NCBI GenBank assembly: GCA_025455635.1 | Contig: JALOMF010000005.1 | Location: 1-23,649, forward strand | DNA length: 23,649 nucleotides | Direction: 5' to 3' | From: Saprospiraceae bacterium | Lineage (GTDB): Bacteria > Bacteroidota > Bacteroidia > Chitinophagales > Saprospiraceae | Part shown: piece after piece, positions 7,376-14,346 of the stretch | Numbering within the stretch: the stretch's first letter is position 1 | How the letters are laid out: the number at the start of each line of letters is the position of its first letter | The notes under the pieces: generated by a model | Databases searched by the model: none | The model's input: the letters and a program-made list of their open reading frames with translations, nothing else | Told to the model about the DNA's origin: nothing | Program-made: the position numbers and the translations under genes

Positions 7376-7750
7376 CTAGTACATCCACTTGGCGTCGTTT
7401 TCCAGCACGTCCTGTAGGCGGTGGGAGGCCAGTTGCTCGATGAGCGCCTTCGGCAGTGGCTTGTCGTAGCTGAACTGGACGTTGTCCTTGGTGGTCTTGT
7501 ACGCTGCAAGTTCCGCCTTAAAGGCAGCCAGGGTCTGCCCGGTCGGCATGAAGTTCAGGTGCGATTTGAAGGCGGCAAATGCGAACAGAATCCGTTTTTG
7601 CTCGAAAATGGGATAGCCCCATTTTATCGCTTCCACGGCTGCTGGAGCCACCTGTTGGAGGATGGCCCGGATTTCGAGCAGTTTCTCCTGCGCAATGGGC
7701 GGTGCGTTCAGGATATACTCGTCAATATTGGCAGGCTTTTGTTTTTCCAT
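7376..7750 (-). CDS. DUF1801 family protein
   Basis: This 124-residue protein belongs to the DUF1801 (YdhG-like) family. The pattern NIDEYILNAPPIAQEKLLEIRAILQQVAPAAVEAIKWGYPIF (residues 8-49) is characteristic, followed by the strand FAAFKSHLNFMPTG and a C-terminal helical part ending LENDAKWMY. The fold is known but the function is not settled; some relatives bind iron. The frame is open up to 7828, but the start at 7750 (MEKQKPANIDEY) fits the family length. A near-perfect promoter lies 29-58 bases upstream of it, inside the longer frame, which confirms this start. A second DUF1801 gene is at 16490-16849. Confidence 0.88.
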   Translation of the reverse strand: MEKQKPANIDEYILNAPPIAQEKLLEIRAILQQVAPAAVEAIKWGYPIFEQKRILFAFAAFKSHLNFMPTGQTLAAFKAELAAYKTTKDNVQFSYDKPLPKALIEQLASHRLQDVLENDAKWMY

Positions 7751-7778
7751 AAGGCAAGCTTTGAGAGTTTGTTTGGGG

Positions 7779-7808
7779 CAAATGTATGCGAACCCACCGA
7801 ACAAGCAA
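7779..7808 (-). promoter_or_regulatory. Bacteroidota-type promoter of the DUF1801 gene
   Basis: Read on the minus strand, TTG (7806-7808) is followed by exactly 19 bases and then TACATTTG (7779-7786). This matches the Bacteroidota -33/-7 consensus TTG-N19-TAnnTTTG. It would start transcription near 7773, leaving a leader of about 22 bases before the ATG at 7750. Confidence 0.7.
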
Positions 7809-7976
7809 TGGAACGGCTCCGGTGTCATTCAAAAAACAAGCAAAACATTGAAGTGGCAGTCAAAATGTCGGCAAATGGCATATATACTTCAATCAAATCT
7901 TGCACCCGACAGATTTAACAGTCTATGGCACATGTTTTGGGTAAAAACTATATACTCAGAAAATGCATATTCAAAC

Positions 7977-9485
7977 ATGTTGAAAACGCCTCCTTTTAGT
8001 AATATTTTACAGGTTTCTGTTGACTACTTCATCCATCCGAAGTATAAGGTTTCCTCGTTTTGTTTAAAAAAGGCCAGGCTGTTCGTAATTCTGCCTTTCA
8101 GCATCATTGCCCTTTCCCTTTTCAGCGAAGCACTGGCCATCCTACTTGGCCATTATGAGCATACCCCCTACGTCGCATTGGGTTGTGGGCTAAGTTTTTT
8201 GCCTATATGGCTGTTTAAAAAATACGGAGATGCGTCCTTGTCGGGCAATATCCTGACGGCCATTTATGCCACTGTGGTTGGTGAAGCCGTGCTGTGGACG
8301 GGCGGGCTATACTCCGACAACCTGCTTTGGCTCATGATGGTACCGATGATGGCGATGCTGTTTTCGGGCAAATTATCCGGTGCGGTGTGGCTGGCACTGT
8401 TGCTGGGTTTTACCTACTACGTTTACCTGCAAGAACCAGGGGGCGCAGAAGGGTTCCGGTACGCAGAGGCCGATTTCAACAACCAATATTTCCTAATCAG
8501 CTTCTGCCTGCTTTTCTTCGTTTACACTTTCGTCGTCGGCATTTTCATGGTAGGCAATGAGATACTGGCCAAAGAGCTGATTGAAGGCAAAAAAATCAGC
8601 CAACTGCGCACCATCGAGGCCACTCAAAAAGCCGAGGCACTTGCAGCGGCAGAGGCCAAGCTGCTTTGCAAAAACCGGGAGTTGGAGCAGTTCGCCTATG
8701 CTGCCTCCCATGACCTCAAGGAGCCGCTCAGGATGATAAGCGCTTATTCCTCCCTGCTCGACCGCCATGCCAGTGGCCAACTCAGCGAACCCAACCTGGA
8801 GTTTCTCGCCTTCATCAAGGATGGTGCCGCCCGTATGAACACAATGCTGGACGACCTGCTGGAGTTTGCCAAACTCGGCACCGATGGCGAAAGGGCACAG
8901 CTCGTTAGCCTCCACAATGCCGTGGAAAAGGCGAAGGCCAACCTTGCCGTGAAAATCCTTGAATCGGGGGCATTGGTAAAAACTGGCGCATTGCCCTCGC
9001 TGGTCTGCGCAGAGACTCAGATGGTCAGGCTGTTTCAAAACCTGATTTCCAACGCCATCAAATTCGCAAGGGAGGGCATCGTGCCCATCATTCAAATCAA
9101 CAGCGAGGCCACCGACGGCAAGTCCACCGTGATTGCCGTACGGGACAACGGCATCGGCATCCCCATCGTAAGCAGGGAGCGGATTTTCCAGGTGTTTGAG
9201 CGCCTGCACAGCATCGGCGCCTATGAAGGCTCTGGCATCGGGCTGGCGTCCTGCAAAAAAATCGTGGACAACCTCAGCGGTAAAATCGAGGTGGTTGACT
9301 CGAATGGGCAAGGCTCCGTATTCAAAATCACCATACCACAAGCCCCCTCGCCCTCCATGCTGCACGACAAAGGTGAAAGAACAAGGTTGAGCATACCTAC
9401 CGGCTTGGCCGACCAGGCGCTACCGCTGGGTGCTGATGCTCCCCAAAAAGTTTTGAACCCCAAAGCCCCGGCGCACCTGACCTAA
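7977..9485 (+). CDS. Orphan membrane sensor histidine kinase
   Basis: This 502-residue kinase has an N-terminal membrane domain of about six helices (residues 33-57, 64-80, 92-110, 116-131, 134-150, 170-193), a short coiled linker (about 198-238), and a HisKA domain. In the latter, H245 lies in YAASHDLKEPLRMISAY, the phytochrome-like H-box. The ATPase domain has an N-box (NLISNAIKFA, N355-A364), G1 (DNGIGI, 390-395) and G2 (GSGIGLASCKKIV, 418-430). An Ala/Pro-rich tail of about 45 residues (455-502) follows the catalytic core. The frame extends upstream to 7662, but that part overlaps the DUF1801 gene on the other strand and is AT-rich. The ATG at 7977 is preferred, and 7932 is an alternative adding 15 residues. 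No response regulator adjoins it, so it must signal to a distant partner. The signal sensed is unknown. Confidence 0.9.
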   Translation: MLKTPPFSNILQVSVDYFIHPKYKVSSFCLKKARLFVILPFSIIALSLFSEALAILLGHYEHTPYVALGCGLSFLPIWLFKKYGDASLSGNILTAIYATVVGEAVLWTGGLYSDNLLWLMMVPMMAMLFSGKLSGAVWLALLLGFTYYVYLQEPGGAEGFRYAEADFNNQYFLISFCLLFFVYTFVVGIFMVGNEILAKELIEGKKISQLRTIEATQKAEALAAAEAKLLCKNRELEQFAYAASHDLKEPLRMISAYSSLLDRHASGQLSEPNLEFLAFIKDGAARMNTMLDDLLEFAKLGTDGERAQLVSLHNAVEKAKANLAVKILESGALVKTGALPSLVCAETQMVRLFQNLISNAIKFAREGIVPIIQINSEATDGKSTVIAVRDNGIGIPIVSRERIFQVFERLHSIGAYEGSGIGLASCKKIVDNLSGKIEVVDSNGQGSVFKITIPQAPSPSMLHDKGERTRLSIPTGLADQALPLGADAPQKVLNPKAPAHLT

Positions 9486-9580
9486 ATGCTTGAATTGACC
9501 CGCATTCATTTTCCTTTAAAAAAATCGCAAATCCCGCTGCCTGCCTTTTCACTGCACTTGAGCATGACCTAGAAGGGCAA

Positions 9581-9619
9581 ATAAAAAAGGCTGCGCCGGA
9601 TTTCACCTAGCCACAGCCT
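9581..9619 (-). terminator. Terminator of katG, possibly used from both sides
   Basis: On the minus strand AGGCTGTG and CGCAGCCT form an 8-bp stem (one G-U) around a 16-base loop, followed by six T residues. This is 29-67 bases after the katG stop codon. On the plus strand the same stem is weaker and is followed by CCCATTTTT, so it may also stop transcripts from the histidine kinase gene. Confidence 0.6.
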
Positions 9620-9647
9620 CCCATTTTTGTTATCAAACTAGCTGAAC

Positions 9648-11852
9648 TTATTTCAAATCAAACCTATCGAGGTTCATCACCTTGGCCCAAGCCGCCACGA
9701 AGTCCTTCACGAACTTCGCTTGGCCGTCGGCGCAGCCGTACACCTCCGCAATGGCCCGCAGCTCGGAGTTGGAACCGAACACAAGGTCGGCACGGGTGCC
9801 AATCCACTTCAGGTCACCAGTCTTGCGGTCACGGCCCTCGAACAAGTCTTCCGCTTCAGAGAGCGACTTCCAAGTGGTGCCCATGTCGAGCAGGTTCACG
9901 AAGAAATCGTTGGTGAGCTGGCCCTTGCGCTTGGTGAACACGCCGTTGTTCGAGTTGTCGTAATTGGCGCCGAGCACCCTCATGCCACCCACCAGGACGG
10001 TCATTTCGGGGGCGGTCAAGGTCAGCAACTGCGCCCTGTCCACCAGCAGCCGCTCGGCTTGCACGGGGATGCGGGGCATCACGTAATTGCGGAAGCCATC
10101 GCCCAGCGGGTGCAGCACCTGGAAGGATTCCACGTCGGTCTGGTCTTGCGAAGCATCGGTGCGGCCCGGCGTGAACGGCACGGCCACGTAGTGGCCAGCG
10201 TCCTTGGCGGCTTTTTCGATGGCTGCGCAACCACCGAGCACAATCACGTCGGCGATGGAAACCCGCTTATTGCCCGATTGGATGGCGTTGAACTCCTCTT
10301 GGATGGAAGTGAGCACACCGAGCACTTTGGACAACTGCGCTGGGTTGTTCAGCGCCCAGTCTTTTTGCGGGGCAAGGCGGATGCGGGCACCATTGGCGCC
10401 GCCCCGCTTGTCGGAGCCACGGAAGGTGGCGGCAGAAGCCCAAGCGGTGGTCACCAGTTCAGAGACCGTAAGGCCAGAAGCGAGGATGTTAGCCTTGATG
10501 GCCGCAGCGTCCTGCGCATCAATCAGTTCGTGGTTGACGGCGGGCACGGGGTCTTGCCAAATCAGCACCTCGGCAGGCACTTCGGGGCCGAGGTAGCGGT
10601 CACGTGGCCCCATGTCACGGTGCGTCAGCTTGAACCAAGCCCTTGCGAAAGCATCGGCGAACTCGTCCGGGTTCTCGAAGAAACGGCGGCTGATTTTCTC
10701 ATAAGCCGGGTCGAGGCGCAGGGCTATGTCGGTGGTCAGCATCGTGGGCGCATGGGAGATGCTGGGGTCGTGCGCATCGGGCACGGTGCCAGCGCCAGCG
10801 CCGTTTTTCGGCTTCCACTGGTGCGCTCCGGCGGGGCTTTTCGTCAGCTCCCACTCAAATCCGAAGAGGTTTTCAAAATAATTGTGGCTCCAGCGGGCGG
10901 GCGTGGTGGTCCAAGCGCCTTCGAGGCCGCTGGTGATGGTGTACTGGGCATTGCCAGTGCCAAAACTGTTTTTCCAGCCTGTGCCCATTTCCTCCATGGT
11001 TGCGCCAGCAGGTTCACGGCTCACGTACTGGCCGGGGTCGGCAGCGCCGTGCGTTTTACCGAAGGTATGGCCTCCGGCAATGAGCGCCACGGTCTCCTCG
11101 TCGTTCATGGCCATGCGGGCGAAGGTCTCCCGGATGTCACGGGCCGAGGCGAGGGGGTCAGGGTTGCCGTTGGGGCCTTCTGGGTTCACGTAGATGAGGC
11201 CCATTTGCACCGCACCGAGGGGGTTTTCCAGTTCACGGTCGCCCGTGTAGCGCTTGTCGCCGAGCCATTCGGTCTCGCTGCCCCAGTAGATGTCTTCGGG
11301 TGCTTCCCAAACGTCCGCACGTCCACCGGCAAAGCCGAAGGTCTTGAAGCCCATGGATTCGAGGGCGCAGTTGCCAGCGAGAATCATGAGGTCGGCCCAA
11401 GAGAGCTTGCGTCCGTACTTCTGTTTTACGGGCCAGAGGAGCAAGCGGGCTTTGTCGAGGTTGCCGTTGTCGGGCCAAGAGTTCAGCGGTGCGAAGCGCT
11501 GCGTGCCCATGCCACCGCCGCCCCGCCCGTCGGCGATGCGGTAGGTGCCGGCGCTGTGCCAGGCCATGCGGATGAAGAAAGGGCCGTAGTGGCCGTAGTC
11601 GGCGGGCCACCAGTCCTGGGATTGGGTCATCAGGTCGTAGATGTCCTGCTTCACCGCAGCGAGGTCGAGCGAATTGAACTCGGCCGCGTAGTCAAAGTCC
11701 TCGCCCATCGGGTCGGACAGTGACGAGTGCTGGCGAAGAATGCCGAGGTTAAGCTGGTTGGGCCACCAGTCCCGGTTGGAGGTGCCGCCACCTGCGATTT
11801 GGTTCAGGGATGCGCCCGAAAAGGGGCATTTGCCAGTTCCGTTTTTTTCCAT
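9648..11852 (-). CDS. katG: Catalase-peroxidase KatG
   Basis: This is a 734-residue bifunctional heme enzyme that breaks down hydrogen peroxide and can act as a broad peroxidase. The N-terminus has the typical KCPF motif (8-11). The distal heme site is R95-M-A-W98-H99 (RMAWHSAGTYR). The proximal histidine is H262 in AGGHTFGKTHGA. The three residues of the KatG-specific Met-Tyr-Trp cross-link are present as W98, Y221 (IYVNPEGP) and M247 (FARMAMND), so catalase activity should be intact. The length is normal and includes the C-terminal heme-free duplicate domain. No signal peptide is seen, so it is cytoplasmic. It is divergent from oxyR, with 143 bases between the starts. That arrangement, with the OxyR-type site between them, points to peroxide induction through OxyR. 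Confidence 0.97.
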   Translation of the reverse strand: MEKNGTGKCPFSGASLNQIAGGGTSNRDWWPNQLNLGILRQHSSLSDPMGEDFDYAAEFNSLDLAAVKQDIYDLMTQSQDWWPADYGHYGPFFIRMAWHSAGTYRIADGRGGGGMGTQRFAPLNSWPDNGNLDKARLLLWPVKQKYGRKLSWADLMILAGNCALESMGFKTFGFAGGRADVWEAPEDIYWGSETEWLGDKRYTGDRELENPLGAVQMGLIYVNPEGPNGNPDPLASARDIRETFARMAMNDEETVALIAGGHTFGKTHGAADPGQYVSREPAGATMEEMGTGWKNSFGTGNAQYTITSGLEGAWTTTPARWSHNYFENLFGFEWELTKSPAGAHQWKPKNGAGAGTVPDAHDPSISHAPTMLTTDIALRLDPAYEKISRRFFENPDEFADAFARAWFKLTHRDMGPRDRYLGPEVPAEVLIWQDPVPAVNHELIDAQDAAAIKANILASGLTVSELVTTAWASAATFRGSDKRGGANGARIRLAPQKDWALNNPAQLSKVLGVLTSIQEEFNAIQSGNKRVSIADVIVLGGCAAIEKAAKDAGHYVAVPFTPGRTDASQDQTDVESFQVLHPLGDGFRNYVMPRIPVQAERLLVDRAQLLTLTAPEMTVLVGGMRVLGANYDNSNNGVFTKRKGQLTNDFFVNLLDMGTTWKSLSEAEDLFEGRDRKTGDLKWIGTRADLVFGSNSELRAIAEVYGCADGQAKFVKDFVAAWAKVMNLDRFDLK

Positions 11853-11966
11853 GTTTCGTTGTTTTTTAAATGATTAGGCTTTTGGTCACATAGGTCGTGA
11901 AGGCGAAAATAAGCCTTTGCCCCGCAAAGAAACGATGTGAACAATCATAAACGAAACTGATTTTTT

Positions 11967-11991
11967 CTATCATTGCATAGACAAAATCTAT
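11967..11991. promoter_or_regulatory. Likely OxyR binding site between katG and oxyR
   Basis: ATAG (11977-11980), seven bases, then CTAT (11988-11991) reproduces the ATAG-N7-CTAT core of the known OxyR motif. A further CTAT quarter-site at 11967-11970 lies seven positions before this ATAG pair, with a 6-base gap. The site ends just 4 bases before the oxyR start codon, a position suited to autorepression, while activating katG in the other direction. A separate small palindrome, CTTTGC-CCC-GCAAAG, is at 11915-11929. Confidence 0.6.
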
Positions 11992-11995
11992 AAAG

Positions 11996-12940
11996 ATGAA
12001 TTTGCAGCAGCTTGAGTACATAATTGCCGTGGAGCGGGAGCGGCACTTCGTCAGGGCGGCAGAGAAATGCTTCGTGACGCAGGCGACCCTGAGCACGATG
12101 GTGAAAAAGCTGGAAGACGAACTGGGCATCCAGCTCTTCGACCGCTCACAGCAGCCCGTGAGGCCAACCCGGGAGGGCGTGGAAATCATCGAGCTGGCCA
12201 AGAAGATTGTGGCACAGACCCATTTCATCAAGGATTACGCCCGTGAGCTGAAAGAGGAAGTGTCGGGCGAGCTGCGGCTGGCCGTCATCCCGACCATTGC
12301 GCCGTACTTGCTGCCCCTGTTTTTGAAGCCCTTCCAGCAATATTTCCCGCATTTGAAAGTGCATATCCGGGAGCTGATTTCCGACGACATCGTGAAGGCG
12401 CTGAAACGGGGCGATGCAGATGTGGGCATCCTCGCCACCCCGCTCAACGAACGGGAAATACGGGAGTACCCGCTGTTTTACGAGGAGTTTTTTCCCTACG
12501 CCTCCGCATCGGAAATTTTGCCCAAAAAAAAGTACCTCTTGCCCAACGACATCAACCCGAACCACCTTTGGCTGCTGGAAGAAGGCCATTGCCTGCGCGA
12601 CCAACTACTGAATTTTTGCACCCTGAAAAAATCGGAAGCTGGTGGCAACCTGCTCCGCTACGAGGTGGGCAGCATCCAAACGCTCATCAACATGGTGGAC
12701 AGCAACGAGGGCATCACCATCCTCCCAAAGCTCGCCACCGAGCGCCTCACGCCGCAGCAACAAGCCAAGCTGCGGGCCTTCGCACCGCCCAAGCCCGCAC
12801 GGGAGGTCAGCTTGATTACGGTGCTGGATTTTCCGAGGAAAAAACTCTTGCAGCATTTGAAGGAAATCATCATGGAGGCGGTGAAGGGCAGGGTGATTAC
12901 CGACAAAAAGGGGCTGAACGTGCTGGAGACGGGCGAATGA
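11996..12940 (+). CDS. oxyR: Hydrogen peroxide-sensing LysR-type regulator OxyR
   Basis: This is a 314-residue LysR-family protein. Residues 1-60 hold the winged helix-turn-helix (LQQLEYIIAVERERHFVRAAEKCFVTQATLSTMVKKLED), and about 91-300 the substrate-binding-like sensor domain. The OxyR redox pair is present in EEGHCLRDQLLNFC as C199 and C208, nine residues apart and at the same numbering as E. coli OxyR. This identifies the protein beyond the general LysR family. A later stretch, SIQTLINMVDSNEGITILPKLA, matches the second conserved OxyR block. Oxidation of C199 to a disulfide with C208 is expected to switch it to an activator. It is divergent from katG, its expected target. Its stop codon lies only 17 bases from that of the convergent gene at 12958. 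Confidence 0.95.
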   Translation: MNLQQLEYIIAVERERHFVRAAEKCFVTQATLSTMVKKLEDELGIQLFDRSQQPVRPTREGVEIIELAKKIVAQTHFIKDYARELKEEVSGELRLAVIPTIAPYLLPLFLKPFQQYFPHLKVHIRELISDDIVKALKRGDADVGILATPLNEREIREYPLFYEEFFPYASASEILPKKKYLLPNDINPNHLWLLEEGHCLRDQLLNFCTLKKSEAGGNLLRYEVGSIQTLINMVDSNEGITILPKLATERLTPQQQAKLRAFAPPKPAREVSLITVLDFPRKKLLQHLKEIIMEAVKGRVITDKKGLNVLETGE

Positions 12941-12957
12941 AAAAGGCCGCATGTTGC

Positions 12958-13413
12958 CTATTTTTTTTCCTGCGCCTTCGGAATCTCCCGCCAGGTATAG
13001 CTCTTCTGCACGATTTTCCAACTGCCCTCGTATTTCAGCAACAGGAAATAATCGGTGAAAATGCGCCAGTTGGGTATGACGATTTCCGCCTTGGCGATGG
13101 CGGCGTCCTTTTCAAAATCTATGGAAATAATCCTGCCGATGCGGTTGGCCTTCTCGCCGGGCTTCACGCCAGCGATGTACTCCTCCCCGTCCCGGATGCG
13201 CAGGCTGTCCTTTTCGGTGACGGTGTAAAGGTTGAAATCCGGGTGAAATGCACGGCGCAAGCGCGCTGGTTCGCCATTGGCGGTGCCCTCGATATAATCA
13301 TGGAGCGTGGCGGTGATTTGCTCGATGTCGGAAGCACCGTTGGCCGTTTGGGCTTGGGCCGTGCAGGCGGCGAGCAAGAGAAGGAGGGGCAGTAATAACC
13401 GAAGTGATTTCAT
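12958..13413 (-). CDS. Secreted NTF2-like (lumazine-binding/DUF4440 type) protein
   Basis: This 151-residue protein has a cone-shaped NTF2-like domain after an export signal. The pattern DIEQITATLHDYIEGTANGEPARLRRAFHPDFNLYTV, then a middle strand RIISIDFEKDAAIAKAEIVI, and the C-terminal LLLKYEGSWKIVQKSYTWRE, fits the putative lumazine-binding (SnoaL/DUF4440-like) group. These proteins often bind small ligands or hydrolyse them; the ligand here is unknown. The N-terminus has a lipobox-like LLLLLAAC (Cys17), so it may be a lipoprotein, but an ordinary cleavage site (AQAQ) follows at once and either is possible. The frame is open to 13437; the ATG at 13413 (MKSLRLLLP) gives a normal signal peptide. 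It converges on oxyR. Confidence 0.82.
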   Translation of the reverse strand: MKSLRLLLPLLLLLAACTAQAQTANGASDIEQITATLHDYIEGTANGEPARLRRAFHPDFNLYTVTEKDSLRIRDGEEYIAGVKPGEKANRIGRIISIDFEKDAAIAKAEIVIPNWRIFTDYFLLLKYEGSWKIVQKSYTWREIPKAQEKK

Positions 13414-13510
13414 GGCAATGGATTTTGAATGAAACAAAGCCGAAAGCTACTCAAGTCCTTTCATTGCTCATTTGCGGGACCGCTTTTTTAGCTTTTCCCT
13501 AACAACTTCA

Positions 13511-13551
13511 CCGCCCAACCACCCGCAGCAACAAAATGGATGGTTGGGCGG
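13511..13551. terminator. Strong hairpin, probable terminator or 3' stabiliser
   Basis: CCGCCCAACCA (13511-13521) and TGGTTGGGCGG (13541-13551) form a perfect 11-bp stem around a 19-base loop. It lies 8 bases after the stop of the minus-strand gene at 13559. On the plus strand it is followed by TAATTTTT. On the minus strand the following bases are not T-rich, so it may act as a 3'-end hairpin instead of a classic terminator. Confidence 0.5.
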
Positions 13552-13558
13552 TAATTTT

Positions 13559-14002
13559 TCACGAAACGGTAAACTTCTCCGTGCGTACCTGGTACGTTTC
13601 CTTCGAGTCCGGCCAACGTGCCACCATCTTCTTGAACTCAAAGCTGTCGCCCGATGAGAGGGCTTTTAGCTGCGCCACCATCTCAGTGGTCAGGCGGGCA
13701 GAAGTACCCGGCAAAGTGGTGGTCTTGCCGCCCTTCACGATTTCCAAGGTGAAGCTCACGATGATGGTCTCCGAGGCGCCGGGGCAGCCCTCAATCTGGA
13801 GGCTGGTTTTCCCTGCGTAGTCCTTTTTGGCGATTTTGCCGCCCGTTTTGCCGCAAAAGACGAGGTGGCCGCCGCCCACTTCACGCTCGGCGACAACTGG
13901 CTTGCCCACTGGCATGGCAGCGGCATGGGCATCGTTTGCGAAAGCGGCAAAAAGGCAAAGCATGATTGCTGCGAAGAGGAAATGCTGAATTGTGTTTTTC
14001 AT
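13559..14002 (-). CDS. Secreted hypothetical protein, 147 residues
   Basis: A signal peptide is clear (residues 1-27, MKNTIQHFLFAAIMLCLFAAFANDAHA), giving a mature protein of about 120 residues. I do not recognise the family. The mature part is basic and beta-rich and contains two cysteines (FCGKTGG and IEGCPGAS, 23 residues apart) that could form a disulfide. The last 60 residues, SFTLEIVKGGKTTTLPGTSARLTTEMVAQLKALSSGDSFEFKKMVARWPD, loosely recall the beta-sandwich C-terminal domain of the gliding protein GldM, but this is a resemblance only. A perfect -7 box is at 14035-14042. The gene is monocistronic. Confidence 0.78.
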   Translation of the reverse strand: MKNTIQHFLFAAIMLCLFAAFANDAHAAAMPVGKPVVAEREVGGGHLVFCGKTGGKIAKKDYAGKTSLQIEGCPGASETIIVSFTLEIVKGGKTTTLPGTSARLTTEMVAQLKALSSGDSFEFKKMVARWPDSKETYQVRTEKFTVS

Positions 14003-14034
14003 GACTTGAAAAATTTAATGGTTAAAAGATGCCA

Positions 14035-14042
14035 CAAACATA
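14035..14042 (-). promoter_or_regulatory. -7 promoter element of the 13559-14002 gene
   Basis: Read on the minus strand this is TATGTTTG, a full match to TAnnTTTG, 32 bases before the start codon. No TTG is found at the expected -33 spacing, so the assignment rests on the -7 box alone. Confidence 0.4.
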
Positions 14043-14223
14043 TCCGCCCCCAAATTGCGCTTTCTGGAAAGGAGACCAACGCCCCGCCAAGGGCCAAGAA
14101 CGACGGTTTTCCCCCCGTTTTGCCGTTTGGTGGTCGAATCGAGTTGTTCTGCTCCGCAATGTGGTCGTTGGTCGGCGGTGGCTGGGAAAATTGGTGGGAA
14201 AAGGGGTTCTTTGGGGGGTGATT
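14043..14223. other. Intergenic stretch without a recognisable gene
   Basis: This is the upstream part of the gap between two divergent genes (14002 and 14347). The reading frames here are short and overlapping, with no family resemblance. Nothing else was seen before the repeats that start at 14224. Confidence 0.45.
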
Positions 14224-14244
14224 CCTGCCTGTCGGCAGACTGGG
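14224..14244. repeat. Palindromic repeat with CTGTCGGCAG core (copy 1)
   Basis: CCTGCCTGTCGGCAGACTGG forms a small hairpin (CTGCC with GGCAG, loop TGTC). The same core recurs at 19965-19986 and, on the other strand, at 20898-20923 and 21184-21202. It directly abuts the larger palindrome at 14244-14337. Confidence 0.65.
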
Positions 14245-14337
14245 ATATAAGATTTCAGATAGACGATATGAGATTTTAGATTTTGCACGGCCCCACGCAA
14301 TCTGAAATCTTATATGGTCTATCTGAAATCTTATATC
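14244..14337. repeat. AT-rich palindromic element (GATATAAGATT family, copy 1)
   Basis: The arms at 14244-14286 and 14297-14337 are inverted copies with only a few mismatches; the outer 21 bases at each end match exactly. The loop is ACGGCCCCAC. Each arm is itself built from short direct repeats of the type ATATAAGATTTCAGAT. The element ends 9 bases before the start codon of the LytS-like kinase gene, so it lies in that gene's leader or promoter. Related units are at 16307-16455 and 23194-23250. Confidence 0.75.
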
Positions 14338-14346
14338 AAAAAACTC

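Noticed and set aside
7662..7976. Longer start for the orphan histidine kinase (105 extra residues).
   Set aside because: It would overlap the DUF1801 gene and its promoter on the other strand, and the added residues are not like the rest of the membrane domain.
9720..11723. A 667-codon open frame on the plus strand, antisense to katG.
   Set aside because: It is the mirror frame of a strongly coding, GC-rich gene with all KatG motifs. The translation is rich in His, Val, Gly and Arg and has no family resemblance.
12568..13395. A long plus-strand open frame overlapping the end of oxyR and the NTF2-like gene.
   Set aside because: Both real genes have recognised domains; the frame crosses both in shadow phases.
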